The notes: generated by a model not told the origin, from the sequence alone. Positions 16,101 to 24,690 are shown, numbered from the stretch's first letter. The stretch: 64,000 nucleotides of DNA from Pseudomonas sp. B21-040 (GCF_024748695.1 NZ_CP087176.1:6627501-6691500); one strand, 5' to 3'. A program made the numbers and translations.

Positions 16101-17728
16101 AGATCGCCGTCTACGGCGTCTACATTGAACAGCTCAGGGCATTCAACGCACTGGAGTCCATCATCAACTACCGCGCGGTCCTGGTCAGTTGCCTGGATCA
16201 ACAGTTGTTGCTGACACAGATGTGGTTCCATCGACAAAACACGGTGTTTGGCACCTGCATGCGTCGCTCATTGGCCCTGCTTGACGCAGAGCCAATGAAC
16301 GAATCCACCCTGACACGACACCAGACTCATCAACAGACCAGCGACCTGACCCAGAGGTTTATCGACAAAATCGAATTTGCCCAGGCCCGGATCGACGAGT
16401 TGAAACGGCTGGGCAGAGAAGCCACCGAAACCGCCAGGGAATACACGCGACGACTACCCAGCTTCGACCTGCACGACCTGAAGCTGTTTCAGGTCAGCCT
16501 CGCTCAAGAGCTCTGTCTTAATGACACCGGCACAGTCACCACCGAACCTGCCCGTCGGGCACTGGCAAGCCTTGTCGAAGACGCGGGCCTCACCATCCAG
16601 TCGTCGCTGGACCTCGCCCAGGAAAATCCCCTGTCGCTACCCGAACGGATTGAGGGCTTCAGCGATCTGGTGGAGCAGTTCGCAACCATCGACCAACGTA
16701 TTCTCGACTTGCCCGACGAGTACCCCGGGCAATTGCTGCAACCGTCAGTGGACCTGATGCGTCAGCGTATCGAAGCGTTCAATGAACGCGCCGTGAATCA
16801 CCTGTCGGGGTTGCTGCTTGAACGCAAGACCCTCGAACCGGTGCCTGGCCCATCGCGACCGGCAATGGCCCCGCATCGCCTCATCAAAACGCGTTTCAAA
16901 GGCGCCGTCGTCGGCAAGTCCCGAACGCGCGCAAACTCTACCGACACCGATCTGGTCGACGTGACCTCCCCACTCACCGGGAAAGTGATCGCTACATTCC
17001 ATGAGAAAACGCCCGGTGTCTGGGTCGAGCATGAGTCGGTCAAAACGGCCGTACCCCCCGTCATACCTCCAACGCTGACGGTCAGCGTGCAAAACGGTGA
17101 ATCGTTACTGACGCAGCTGGAACCTTTCATCCGACGTACCGAGGCCCACTCAAAAGCCGATCGACGTATTCCGCTGGAAATCGAGGAGATGTTTCATCAG
17201 CAGGCCCGCCGAATGGATGCGGCAGCGGACACCATCGAAAATGCCCTGACCGATAGCAACTCCACCGAAGGCGGCCCGGGATCGGCGGTCACCGTGGCCA
17301 AAAGGCTAAACGATGAGGCGGTCGCGCTTTACAAAAAAGGCACCGATGTCCGTATCAGCATGACCAAGCGACAGCCGCCCACCGCGGGCCGCGTTGAATG
17401 GCTGCACAGCAGGGGCCAGGTGACCATCCACAGGATCGGTAAACCACTGCCGGAACATCAACGTTTGAAAGGACCACGCAAAGACTATCTGGACGAGTAT
17501 GAGATTCGCGATCACGAAACCCGCAAAGTCCTTTGGTACGCGCACTTTCACTACCCGGCGTCTGACAGCCCACGAGCTGCCTTCTCTGCTGCACACTTGA
17601 AGACCGTCGAACAACGCGGTTTAGGGGGATCGCACGAAAAGCGTGATGAGTTGAACGCTCATCAGTCCATTGCCATCTATCGCTCTGAAATCAACCAACG
17701 ACTGGCTGCTGCATTGTTCTTCAAGTAA
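13178..17728 (+). CDS. Very large toxin-like protein (dermonecrotic-toxin-N-terminal/DUF6543-like family)
   Basis: 1516 residues from ATG 13178 with AAAGGA seven bases upstream; the ATG at 13172 sits too close to it, and the longer frame to 13070 has no support and overlaps the terminator. No signal peptide. The N-terminal third and the block FVVAAMQEKPGDRFVDGQE...IIIRPLAF, with LRQSVLAWLPDDVRFNYS, fit the large Pseudomonas proteins labelled DUF6543/dermonecrotic toxin N-terminal. Hydrophobic helices lie around residues 650-790 (VLFNIALPFLG, LTDLFLSLGMVLAHY), followed by a charged coiled-coil part and a compact C-terminal module (YEIRDHETRKVLWYAHFHY). Many relatives carry C-terminal repeat or toxin domains; I see none here. 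Solitary gene. Assignment is from memory of the family, not a search. Confidence 0.6.
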   Translation: MPDTSSTRPEDVLTQLVTGPSLREVASNALRTVLDAAYPSLDIDPVQAMVVTPTWTVSGDQVTPGPHRYESLTDALVRLTLSAQTATYLDGEHFLTLQPGVESAIQLPVKIDDIGRLINQLIPLLFVSYQEQQLDYWNQPTEDETPRWHQLSGSLRNLWNIEQVSDWDEDEKAMALALFNNPDKTSRNRNDAYTSRACLIDIDEPEKHLWVLDVAVLVGTLGTRTLVISHSITEGFKRYDSLQAFSETLSARVASTSGSRTFQWRLYEPAGHFFDHQACALIALEVAAIGQLQGTITNGDLAHQAMTAARNRKNVDEGRFSRIERLLPEWLLSAQPADLTCYSRHLMDLAQLREQHSGKSFLDDIPPLPVFTLQALKDQVLKDHPEATDARLETIELSITSQVILGAIAVPGKTETVTLSLIDLALQNLITVPLGNKTVRRTDGSAVESWMTPDYLEKLVTEVDIGETYPTLIKQKLLGDAKETQRRQNLFASHLRIQLPLQALQYKIRGEAGIDDQGYRFVVAAMQEKPGDRFVDGQEIIIRPLAFIPGGRTGNKADEVANMFVIGPRLADKGPCLLFRPLLDPPLLQYPRETNLLYAIKHNQTLRQSVLAWLPDDVRFNYSQYVFTGQLPSVWTLSQWLVDPASVLGMMGAVRLAAVPLAPLSLSAVFTANANAMITLADRQSVSNAQSRWQTLKQGAWVLFNIALPFLGKTAASAAWIWQIMSDLDQANEASQKGDSGDAWTALTDLFLSLGMVLAHYAATRHTTSRAIEKQALTLKQQPIPRPTITVIRLPDITAQRLPANHKSSVYTQGALARTSLVTLLDGLSIAKPEGLSAPSTQIGPHRFLSPLNQKWYAQVGQRWFEVMVDDNEFVQIIDTRQSPSGTGPLLTRTATGQWVVDTRLRLRGGGRSRKALMQENTRRKNELRNQLETFDSNKAVLKTALETAEKAAVSLPAGIDDPNGRRLIETLEKQIAVYGVYIEQLRAFNALESIINYRAVLVSCLDQQLLLTQMWFHRQNTVFGTCMRRSLALLDAEPMNESTLTRHQTHQQTSDLTQRFIDKIEFAQARIDELKRLGREATETAREYTRRLPSFDLHDLKLFQVSLAQELCLNDTGTVTTEPARRALASLVEDAGLTIQSSLDLAQENPLSLPERIEGFSDLVEQFATIDQRILDLPDEYPGQLLQPSVDLMRQRIEAFNERAVNHLSGLLLERKTLEPVPGPSRPAMAPHRLIKTRFKGAVVGKSRTRANSTDTDLVDVTSPLTGKVIATFHEKTPGVWVEHESVKTAVPPVIPPTLTVSVQNGESLLTQLEPFIRRTEAHSKADRRIPLEIEEMFHQQARRMDAAADTIENALTDSNSTEGGPGSAVTVAKRLNDEAVALYKKGTDVRISMTKRQPPTAGRVEWLHSRGQVTIHRIGKPLPEHQRLKGPRKDYLDEYEIRDHETRKVLWYAHFHYPASDSPRAAFSAAHLKTVEQRGLGGSHEKRDELNAHQSIAIYRSEINQRLAAALFFK

Positions 17729-17749
17729 ACCCGGGAACCCAGGCACTGC

Positions 17750-19300
17750 TTATGGACGCCAGATCGCTTCCAAACGCCCGAGTGCAGCGCTGATCGCCGA
17801 TTCCGGCACTGCCGCAAACCCCAGGACCAGCCCTGCGCGCTGGTCCACCGGTGTTTGCGAATCCGGCAGCCAGTAATTGCTTAATGCGTTGATCTCGACA
17901 TCCGCGCTGGCCGCTTTTTCCACCAGTTCTTGCTCCCGGGCTTGAGAGTCGACCGCCACCGTCAAATGCAGCCCTGCCGCGACGCTCGGCAGGCTGCCAA
18001 TCCCGGGAATGTTCTGCGGCCAACCGGCCAGCAACGTATTACGCCGGCTCAGGGCGGCACGGCGCATGCGGCGGATATGACGCTGAAAGTGCCCGGCAGC
18101 CATGAATTCGGCCATCACCGCTTGAGTGCTCACTTCGGAATGCCGCACGTCCACAGCGCGCCGTTGAGAGAATGCCTGCACCAGGGTCGGCGGCAACACC
18201 AGATAACCCAGACGCAGTGCCGGGAAAGCGACTTTGCCAAACGTCCCGACGTACAAAACCCGTCCCTGCCGATCGAGTGCCGCCAGCGGCGCCAGCGGCG
18301 CACCGCTGTATCGGTACTCACCATCGTAATCGTCCTCGACGATCCAGCCTTGGGTGCGTTCGGCCCATGCCAATAATTCCAGGCGCCGTGCCAGGCTCAT
18401 CACCACACCGGTCGGGTATTGATGCGACGGCGTGACATAAGCGAGGCGACAATCCTTGAGCCCTGCCAATTCGCGACAATCGATACCCTCGCTGTCCACC
18501 GCCACACCGTGCAATCGCGCACCGGCCACGGCGAACGCATGGCCCGCTGCCCGATACCCCGGATTCTCGATCGCCACCCCATCACCCGGCTCCACCAGCA
18601 GCTGTGCACAAAGGCTAATTCCCTGTTGCGCGCCACTGGTGATCACTATTTGCTCAGCCGAACACTGCATGCCCCGCGAGCTGCGCAAATACGCAGCAAT
18701 CAGACCGCGCAAACGCGCATCGCCCGCCGGATCGCCGTAACACAACTGCTGTAAATCCGGTTTGCGCCAGAAAGCCGCGTTCAGCTTGGCCCAGACTTCG
18801 AAAGGAAACAGATCAAATGCCGGAACACCGACCCGGAAGGCACGCGGCGGTCCACTCGGCGGCAGGGCTAAATGGTTCTTTTCAACGCGACCCAATGCGC
18901 CGCTGTGGATAACTTTACTGGATGGAATCACAGGTAAATCCAGCCAATTTGTGGATAAGGCTGTGGGTAACCCTGTTGAAAACCCTGTGGATACTTTTGT
19001 GGATAATTTTTTCGACGGTAACGCGGCCTCGGGCAGTTGCGCGACGTAAGTCCCGTCGCCCACTCGGCCTTCGATAAAGCCTTCGGCATAGAGTTGATCG
19101 TAAGCGCGGACCACACTGTTTCGGGATATAGCCAGCGCCGCCGCCAGATCCCGACTGGCCGGAAGTCGCGTGCCGCTGGCCAGTCGCCCGTCGAGCACTC
19201 GCACCCGTAACGCCTGATACAGCTGGCGACTGAGGCCCTGGCGACGATCGAGTTCGATGCCTGCCGGGTTGAATGAGAGGGAAAGCGGCGCGTCCGTCAT
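17750..19300 (-). CDS. MocR/PdxR-type GntR regulator with aminotransferase domain
   Basis: 516 residues. The N-terminal GntR winged helix (RQLYQALRVRVLDGRLASGTRLPASRDLAAAL, SRNSVVRAYDQL) is fused to a fold-type I aminotransferase-like domain. That domain has the pyridoxal-phosphate lysine context VGTFGKVAFPALRLGY and YDGEYRYSG. A low-complexity linker lies near residues 90-130 (repeated KVSTGFSTGLPT-type text). Members sense PLP or amino acids. It is divergent from a PaiB-like gene with only 90 bp between, where repeats suitable for its binding are found. Regulation of that neighbour operon is inferred. Confidence 0.88.
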   Translation of the reverse strand: MTDAPLSLSFNPAGIELDRRQGLSRQLYQALRVRVLDGRLASGTRLPASRDLAAALAISRNSVVRAYDQLYAEGFIEGRVGDGTYVAQLPEAALPSKKLSTKVSTGFSTGLPTALSTNWLDLPVIPSSKVIHSGALGRVEKNHLALPPSGPPRAFRVGVPAFDLFPFEVWAKLNAAFWRKPDLQQLCYGDPAGDARLRGLIAAYLRSSRGMQCSAEQIVITSGAQQGISLCAQLLVEPGDGVAIENPGYRAAGHAFAVAGARLHGVAVDSEGIDCRELAGLKDCRLAYVTPSHQYPTGVVMSLARRLELLAWAERTQGWIVEDDYDGEYRYSGAPLAPLAALDRQGRVLYVGTFGKVAFPALRLGYLVLPPTLVQAFSQRRAVDVRHSEVSTQAVMAEFMAAGHFQRHIRRMRRAALSRRNTLLAGWPQNIPGIGSLPSVAAGLHLTVAVDSQAREQELVEKAASADVEINALSNYWLPDSQTPVDQRAGLVLGFAAVPESAISAALGRLEAIWRP

Positions 19301-19349
19301 GGTAATGGACCTATGAAATTGGTCGGTAATGGCTCTTACAACAGACCAA
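19300..19349. promoter_or_regulatory. Candidate MocR operator region
   Basis: GGTAATGG at 19300-19307 is repeated at 19324-19331, and ATTGGTC at 19317-19323 is inverted as GACCAAT at 19343-19349. MocR regulators commonly bind paired direct or inverted repeats in the gap to their divergent target. The first repeat touches the regulator's start codon, so autoregulation is also possible. Confidence 0.5.
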
Positions 19350-19390
19350 TAGCCTGCCTAGGATGGAGGCATTCGCCAAGGGATATTTCC

Positions 19391-20014
19391 ATGTACAACC
19401 CCAGCAGCTTTGCCATCAAAGATTTGGATGAACTGCGCCAGCAGATCCTCGGCACCCGCCTCGCCATGGTGGTTACCCACGGCGAGCAAGGCCTGCAAGC
19501 CAGTCATCTGCCGCTGTTGTTCAAACCTGACGAAGGTCCGAATGGCACCCTCTACGGCCACTTTGCCCGGGCCAATCCACAGTGGAAGGCATTGCAGGAC
19601 GGCGCTGAAGCCCTGGTGATTTTTGCCGGTGCCGATGCGTATGTCAGCCCCGGGTTTTATCCAGCCAAAGCCGAACACGGCAAAGTCGTGCCGACCTGGA
19701 ACTACGTCGCGGTACACGCCTACGGTACCGCCGAAGTGTTCAGCGATACGGATCGCCTGCTCGACCTGGTCAGCGCGCTGACCGATCGCCACGAAGCCAG
19801 CCGCGCGCACCCCTGGAAAGTCGCCGACGCCCCCGCTGATTACATCGACGGCATGCTCAAAGCCATTGTCGGGTTTGCCCTGCCGATCCAGCGCCTGGAA
19901 GGCAAACGCAAACTCAGCCAGAACCGCAGCCCTGAAGACATTGCCGGCGTGCGCGAGGGGCTCACCGCCAGCCCTGATGTGCACGACCAGGCCCTCGCCC
20001 ACTTGATGCGTTAA
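19391..20014 (+). CDS. PaiB-like FMN-binding negative transcriptional regulator family protein
   Basis: 207 residues from ATG 19391 with AAGGGAT upstream; the longer frame from 19313 would cover the operator region. Family features: MYNPSSFAIKDLDELRQQI, then LAMVVTHGEQGLQASHLPLL, and PTWNYVAVHAYG. The fold is the split-barrel flavin reductase type. Bacillus PaiB represses sporulation and protease genes; in proteobacteria the role is unclear, and a flavin- or heme-binding enzyme is also conceivable. It probably forms one transcript with the two acetyltransferases that follow, 9 and 17 bp apart. Confidence 0.82.
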   Translation: MYNPSSFAIKDLDELRQQILGTRLAMVVTHGEQGLQASHLPLLFKPDEGPNGTLYGHFARANPQWKALQDGAEALVIFAGADAYVSPGFYPAKAEHGKVVPTWNYVAVHAYGTAEVFSDTDRLLDLVSALTDRHEASRAHPWKVADAPADYIDGMLKAIVGFALPIQRLEGKRKLSQNRSPEDIAGVREGLTASPDVHDQALAHLMR

Positions 20015-20023
20015 GGAATGAAC

Positions 20024-20470
20024 ATGAGTCAGATTGAAATCCGCCAGGTCAGCGCCGACGATCACGCCGCCTGGCTGCCGCTGTGGCAAGCCTACCTGCG
20101 TTTCTATAACACCGAGTTACCCGCGGCGGTCACTGACAGCACTTGGCAGCGCTTGCTTGACCCGAGCGAACCGACCCACGCCGCACTGGCCTGGGCCGAT
20201 GGCAAAGCCGTCGGCATGGTGCATTTCATCTACCATCGCTCGAACTGGAGCATCGAAAACTCCTGCTACCTGCAAGACTTGATGGTGTCGCCTGAAACCC
20301 GTGGCACCGGGGTCGGCCGCCAGCTCATTGAATTCGTCTACGCCACTGCCAAAGTGGACGGTTGCTGCAAAGTCCACTGGCTGACACACGAAACCAACGC
20401 CACCGCGATCCAGCTCTACGAGCGCATCGCCGAGCGCCCCGGTTTCATTCAGTTTCGCAAAGCCCTTTAA
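20024..20470 (+). CDS. GNAT-family N-acetyltransferase
   Basis: 148 residues from ATG 20024 (AAGGA upstream; the ATG at 20018 overlaps that site). The acetyl-CoA binding motif is clear: LQDLMVSPETRGTGVGRQLIEFV, followed by THETNATAIQLYERI. Substrate unknown. In Bacillus the analogous gene pair paiA/paiB couples a polyamine acetyltransferase with PaiB, so a small-amine substrate is a fair guess here. Confidence 0.85.
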   Translation: MSQIEIRQVSADDHAAWLPLWQAYLRFYNTELPAAVTDSTWQRLLDPSEPTHAALAWADGKAVGMVHFIYHRSNWSIENSCYLQDLMVSPETRGTGVGRQLIEFVYATAKVDGCCKVHWLTHETNATAIQLYERIAERPGFIQFRKAL

Positions 20471-20487
20471 GGTTCAAGGAGAACACC

Positions 20488-21159
20488 ATGTCGACTTTAC
20501 TCGCAGACTGGAAAGGCGTCCCGGCGCCCACCGTTAAAGCTCTCGAAGGGCGCTTCATTCGCTTGGAAAAACTCGACCCGGCGCGTCATGCCGAGGGTTT
20601 GTTCAAGGCCTTGCAAGGCCCCGGTGCCGACCCGAAGCTCTGGGACTATTTGCCCTACGGACCGTTCCCGGAACGGAGCGTGTTTAACGATTGGTTGAAC
20701 AACCATGCAGCCAATAGCGATCCGTATTTCTTCAGCGTGATCGACCGTGCCAGCGGTGAGGTGCAGGGCATTCTCAGCCTGATGTCGATCGTCCCGGCGC
20801 AAGGACGCATCGAAATCGGCCACGTGACCTTCGGCGCTCCCATGCAGCGCTCGCCGAAAAGTACCGAGGCGATTTACCTGCTGGCCAAGGAGTCGTTTGC
20901 ACTGGGATACCGACGCCTGGAGTGGAAATGCAACAACGGCAATGCCCGCTCGAAGTACGCCGCCGAGCGACTGGGGTTCAGTTTTGAGGGGGTCTTCCGC
21001 CAGCACATGGTGGTGAAAGGACAGAACCGGGATACCGCCTGGTACTCGATTCTGGACTCGGAATGGCCAGCGATTGGCGCCGGGTTCGAGCGGTGGTTGA
21101 GCGATGAAAACCAGACGGATTCGGGACAGCTGAAAACGTTGGTGGAGTGCCGCGCGTAA
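20488..21159 (+). CDS. GNAT-family N-acetyltransferase, RimJ/RimL-like
   Basis: 223 residues from ATG 20488 with AAGGAGA upstream. The pattern of the large RimJ/RimL-like branch is present: EGRFIRLEKLDPARHAEGLF, YGPFPERSVFNDWL, IEIGHVTFGAPMQRSPKSTEA, and WKCNNGNARSKYAAERLGFSFEGVFRQHM. Members acetylate protein N-termini, amino acids or small amines. Third gene of the PaiB-GNAT-GNAT row and followed by a strong hairpin at 21181. Confidence 0.87.
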   Translation: MSTLLADWKGVPAPTVKALEGRFIRLEKLDPARHAEGLFKALQGPGADPKLWDYLPYGPFPERSVFNDWLNNHAANSDPYFFSVIDRASGEVQGILSLMSIVPAQGRIEIGHVTFGAPMQRSPKSTEAIYLLAKESFALGYRRLEWKCNNGNARSKYAAERLGFSFEGVFRQHMVVKGQNRDTAWYSILDSEWPAIGAGFERWLSDENQTDSGQLKTLVECRA

Positions 21160-21180
21160 TCCTCGTGTCTGCCAGCACGC

Positions 21181-21206
21181 CTTCGCGGGCACGCTAGCCC
21201 GCGAAG
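21181..21206. terminator. Perfect 10-bp hairpin (REP-like)
   Basis: CTTCGCGGGC, loop ACGCTA, GCCCGCGAAG. It lies between two convergent genes and can serve both as terminator. No T-run is present, so it may be a single REP-type element. Confidence 0.65.
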
Positions 21207-21225
21207 CTTTTGATGTGCGTTAGTT

Positions 21226-21504
21226 TCAGCTCAAATCGCGCCGAATCCGCACGACGCCCATCTTCAGCCCAAATGGTCGAAACACTGCATTCAGCGATTT
21301 CAGCGTTTGATTCCCTTCCCCATGTTCGATATGCACCAGCGTGCGCACTGAGATTTTGCACATTTTTGCAAATTGAGTCTGGTGCAGGCCTGTGACTTCT
21401 ACCCGTAATCGACGAACCGCCTCGCCTATTTCAAGAGCGCCTTGAGCCAACCCTTCTTGAATACTTTCGAGGAGCACGGTGCGCTCTGCAACGGTCATGC
21501 TCAT
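21226..21504 (-). CDS. hipB: HipB-like XRE antitoxin/regulator
   Basis: 92 residues if started at ATG 21504, whose ATGA overlaps the stop of the hipA-like frame; a GTG at 21516 is an alternative. Helix-turn-helix of the HipB type: LHQTQFAKMCKISVRTLVHIEHGEGNQTLKSLNAVFRPFGL. HipB binds its own promoter and neutralises HipA. Gene order is unusual: the hipA-like frame comes first. Since that partner is truncated, this protein may now be only a repressor. Confidence 0.75.
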   Translation of the reverse strand: MSMTVAERTVLLESIQEGLAQGALEIGEAVRRLRVEVTGLHQTQFAKMCKISVRTLVHIEHGEGNQTLKSLNAVFRPFGLKMGVVRIRRDLS

Positions 21505-22070
21505 GTCAGGTCCCACTCTTTCAAACGCTGCTCCAGATTTTTCAAGGCAATCGCCGGGTGATTCATTGTCGCGTCGGGCAAGCCACTGGCAGTCAAAATA
21601 TCGGGGAGTGCCGCCAGGTGTTTGGCATCCTCGCGCAATCGCACAAAGGGTTCCGACAGGTCACTCAATGCGGCCAGCGGATCATTCGGATCGGCGATGT
21701 CAGCCAGTGCTCGACATACTCCTCGCCAATCAACATCACCCGCTCTCTCCAACTCTTTTGGCCACTTGGTGGTTCGTGTGACACCCTCGTCGTCCATTGC
21801 CATCGGTGCCAGGTCATAGATAGGTGCCAAGCGGAACGAGGCGGTGTCGCGAATGATTGCGGTGTTGCGCCCGTGGTTATCTGAGTTACCAAGGATTTTA
21901 TTGAGCAGATCACGTCGCAGATAGTCAGCCACGAGATTCGGGATTTGGTCCATCTGCCCAGCATCACGCCAGAGTCCGGCACGCATCCGGATGACGTCCA
22001 TGTGGTCCATCAGGCTACCGGGCGTGGTTATTTGTGCCAGAGAGTAGATCGACTCAACTGCAAAGTGCAT
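21501..22070 (-). pseudogene. HipA C-terminal half, truncated
   Basis: 189 residues, less than half of the usual 400-440 of HipA kinases. What remains is the C-lobe: LLNKILGNSDNHGRNTAIIRD contains the catalytic loop (Asp-Asn-His and the following Asn) and FRLAPIYDLAPMAMDDEG the metal-binding Asp. The N-terminal domain and the nucleotide-binding loop are absent, and the frame upstream is closed by a stop just before the ATG at 22070. The frame itself is intact and remains coupled to hipB, so it could make a fragment. HipA phosphorylates aminoacyl-tRNA synthetases; this one cannot be expected to be active. Confidence 0.7.
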
Positions 22071-22140
22071 TCAACTTCTCAAAAGCACTTTGTAAAATGC
22101 ATTAAATTGCGCATAAAGGACGGCGGATGGTTAAAAACCG

Positions 22141-22177
22141 CAGAATAATGCAGATTTCAACTGCATACATCATTCTG
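22141..22177. promoter_or_regulatory. Bipartite inverted repeat upstream of hip genes
   Basis: CAGAAT-A-ATGCAG, seven bases, CTGCAT-ACATC-ATTCTG. The two inner and two outer blocks are perfect inversions. It could be an old hip operator or a hairpin. Apart from it I see nothing convincing in the gene-free stretch 22071-22514. Confidence 0.4.
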
Positions 22178-22514
22178 TAAAAACCCTCCGGCATGCCATC
22201 CGAAGCACGCAACCTCAATGACCAAAATGCGCCAGGCCGACTCTGGCTGTAAGCCATCGGCGGCTATGGCAAGCCGTAATCATGGGCTGATAGGACCGTG
22301 GCGGATAAGTTTCTACATTGCGAAAGCCAGCCACGTCTCGATTAGCTGTAAGAAAGGTCTTCATTTCAAACGGCTAAAAATTGCCGAATTCCAACGGTGG
22401 GTAATTTTCTACTTATCTATCTGACACCGCCTGCATACCCGCCGGAAGCGGCTGACATCGGTATCCAGGCGCTCTCCATAGAGTTTGGTCTTCTTTTCAT
22501 GAAGGCTAAATTCA

Positions 22515-24671
22515 ATGTCTGTTCAGCACAAATACCGACCCCATCACTTGGCGCTGGCCATCGCACTTGCGCTGGGTTGCACTGAAGTTTTTGCCCAACA
22601 AAGTCCTGTCGAAAACACGGCCCCTGCGCTTGAAACGCCGGATCAGTTCTTGGCAGCGCTTGATGTGTTCATCAGTGCCCCTGACACCAATAAGGTCATC
22701 ATCGGCAAAACAGTGGACGGTGTTAACCGAGTCTTCAGTGACGACAATGATCTGGTCACCGTATCCCGCCACGGGAGCATCACCGGATTGATTGACGGTG
22801 GTGGCGGCACCAATATTCTGCAACTGGATACGGCGAGCGCTGGCACGTTAGGCGACAGTCGAAATTTCGAAGGACTGGAACTCAAACGTGGCACCTGGAC
22901 CTTGAATGGTGCCGAGGGTGACTTCAACTCAGGCGCCTTGGTGCGCCCCAAAACGAAGCTAGTCAATAACAGTAACGTCCTGGGAGATGCATTGACCCAA
23001 GGCACGCTCGTCAACAACGGCAGGATTGGCGGCGGAGTCACCGTGCAATCAGGTGGCATCCTGAATAACCCGGGTACGATCGAAGGCGACGTCTTTATTC
23101 ACGAAAAAGGGGTATTTGCGGGCGGTGGTCGCACGGGTTCGCTGGAGGTAAACGGAAAATTTTTGGTGGATAAGGTGCACGGCGCCCCAAAAGTTAAGGG
23201 TGACCTGAAGCTTTCCAACACTGCCGAACTGGTCTACGAGGTCCACCCTGAACGCAAAAGTGAAACGATAGTAGTCGATGGCACCGCCACGCTCGGTGGC
23301 GCCACACTGAACATCGCTGCCGCACCCGGTGACTACCCGACAATCAGCGCAAACAGCATTCTTGTGGCCGATAAAATCGAGGGCCGATTTGGCAATGTGA
23401 TCAACAACCTTGTCTTTTTGACGCCTGTTGTCCTATACGACGATCCTAAGAAAGTCGACTTGGTCTTGACCCGAAACGATGTACCTATCGAAAGCATCGC
23501 GACTTCGAAGAACGGACAGGAATTAGGAGCAAGTATTGAGGAGCCGAGAGGGCAGACGCCATCTGAAAACACCTCCCCCGTTACTGCCAATGAATCATCT
23601 TCGACCCCAACGCCATCCAGCCCCAAAAACGCCGCAGTCGTGGCCCTGCTGGCCAGCGACAAGACAACCGCATCCCATGCCATCGAGCAACTGGCCGGCG
23701 GCACCACCGCCAATCTCGCCAAGGCAACGCTCTCCAGCGCCAACCCGGTGAGCACAACCATGCTCTCGGCCATGCGCCAACTGGACAGCGCCAGCAACTA
23801 CAACTCCGGCAGAAACCGCAACAACGCTCCACGGTTGGCCGCGGGCAGCGAAGACAACGGCAGGGTCTGGCTTCAAGCGTTAGGTCATGGCGGAACACTG
23901 GATCGTGAAGTTGACCCCTTGAAACACGCCACCCAAGGCCTGGTGCTGGGCGCCGATTGGGGCATCGATGATGAATGGCGTATCGGGATGATGGGTGGCA
24001 AATCCGAAACACGCCTCGATAGCCGCGACCTCGATGGCGATCTCGACAGCTGGTATCTGGGCGCCTATGCCTTGCGCCAGAACGGCCCCATGTCGCTGCG
24101 ATTGGGCGCCACTTATGGCAATCACGACGGCAACACCAAACGCCGGGTGGCCTTCAAAGGTTTCAGCGACCGCCCGGAAGGCCGTTACGACGCCAACACC
24201 CAGCAGGCTTTCGCTGAAGTGGGTTTCAACCTGGGGCGTGCCAACGTCAGCATCGAACCGTTCGCCAGCCTTGGCTACGAACGCTATCAGCGTGACAGCT
24301 ACACGGAAAAAGGTGGCGCAGCGGCGCTGAAAGTTCAGGGCCAGACCCAGAACAATGTGAGCAGCACGTTCGGCCTGCGCCTGGCGAAACTCAATGTGCT
24401 GAATAACGGCATGCAACTGACGCCGCGATTCAGTGCCAGCTGGAAACACACCTACGGTGATGTCGCCAGCGATTCCCGTCAACGACTGGTAACGGGCGGT
24501 AGAAACTACACCGTTTCCGGTGCGCCGCTGGACCGTAACAACCTGGCAGTCGATGCAGGACTGGACCTTGGATTATCAGCAAGACATACGCTGGGTGTCG
24601 GCGTTAACGGCGAGATGGGCACCGACAGTCGAAGCCATGGTGTCACCGGCCAATGGCGGATGAATTTCTGA
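22515..24671 (+). CDS. Type Va autotransporter
   Basis: 718 residues. Signal peptide MSVQHKYRPHHLALAIALAL, cleavage near VFAQQ. The passenger (about residues 30-430) has beta-helix-like short repeats (GTLVNNGRIGGGVTVQSGGIL, NNPGTIEGDVFIHEKGVFAGG). A serine/threonine/proline-rich linker follows around residues 340-365, then a helix (SHAIEQLAGGTTANLAKATL). The C-terminal barrel of about 270 residues starts near RVWLQALGHGG and ends in GVTGQWRMNF with the terminal phenylalanine. The passenger would be displayed on the cell surface. No catalytic triad or known enzymatic motif was found in it. Solitary gene. Confidence 0.88.
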   Translation: MSVQHKYRPHHLALAIALALGCTEVFAQQSPVENTAPALETPDQFLAALDVFISAPDTNKVIIGKTVDGVNRVFSDDNDLVTVSRHGSITGLIDGGGGTNILQLDTASAGTLGDSRNFEGLELKRGTWTLNGAEGDFNSGALVRPKTKLVNNSNVLGDALTQGTLVNNGRIGGGVTVQSGGILNNPGTIEGDVFIHEKGVFAGGGRTGSLEVNGKFLVDKVHGAPKVKGDLKLSNTAELVYEVHPERKSETIVVDGTATLGGATLNIAAAPGDYPTISANSILVADKIEGRFGNVINNLVFLTPVVLYDDPKKVDLVLTRNDVPIESIATSKNGQELGASIEEPRGQTPSENTSPVTANESSSTPTPSSPKNAAVVALLASDKTTASHAIEQLAGGTTANLAKATLSSANPVSTTMLSAMRQLDSASNYNSGRNRNNAPRLAAGSEDNGRVWLQALGHGGTLDREVDPLKHATQGLVLGADWGIDDEWRIGMMGGKSETRLDSRDLDGDLDSWYLGAYALRQNGPMSLRLGATYGNHDGNTKRRVAFKGFSDRPEGRYDANTQQAFAEVGFNLGRANVSIEPFASLGYERYQRDSYTEKGGAAALKVQGQTQNNVSSTFGLRLAKLNVLNNGMQLTPRFSASWKHTYGDVASDSRQRLVTGGRNYTVSGAPLDRNNLAVDAGLDLGLSARHTLGVGVNGEMGTDSRSHGVTGQWRMNF

Positions 24672-24690
24672 CCACCACAAATTAGCGGCG

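Noticed and set aside
22218..22585. Short plus-strand frames before the autotransporter
   Set aside because: No ribosome sites and no protein-like composition; one overlaps the autotransporter signal peptide in another frame.
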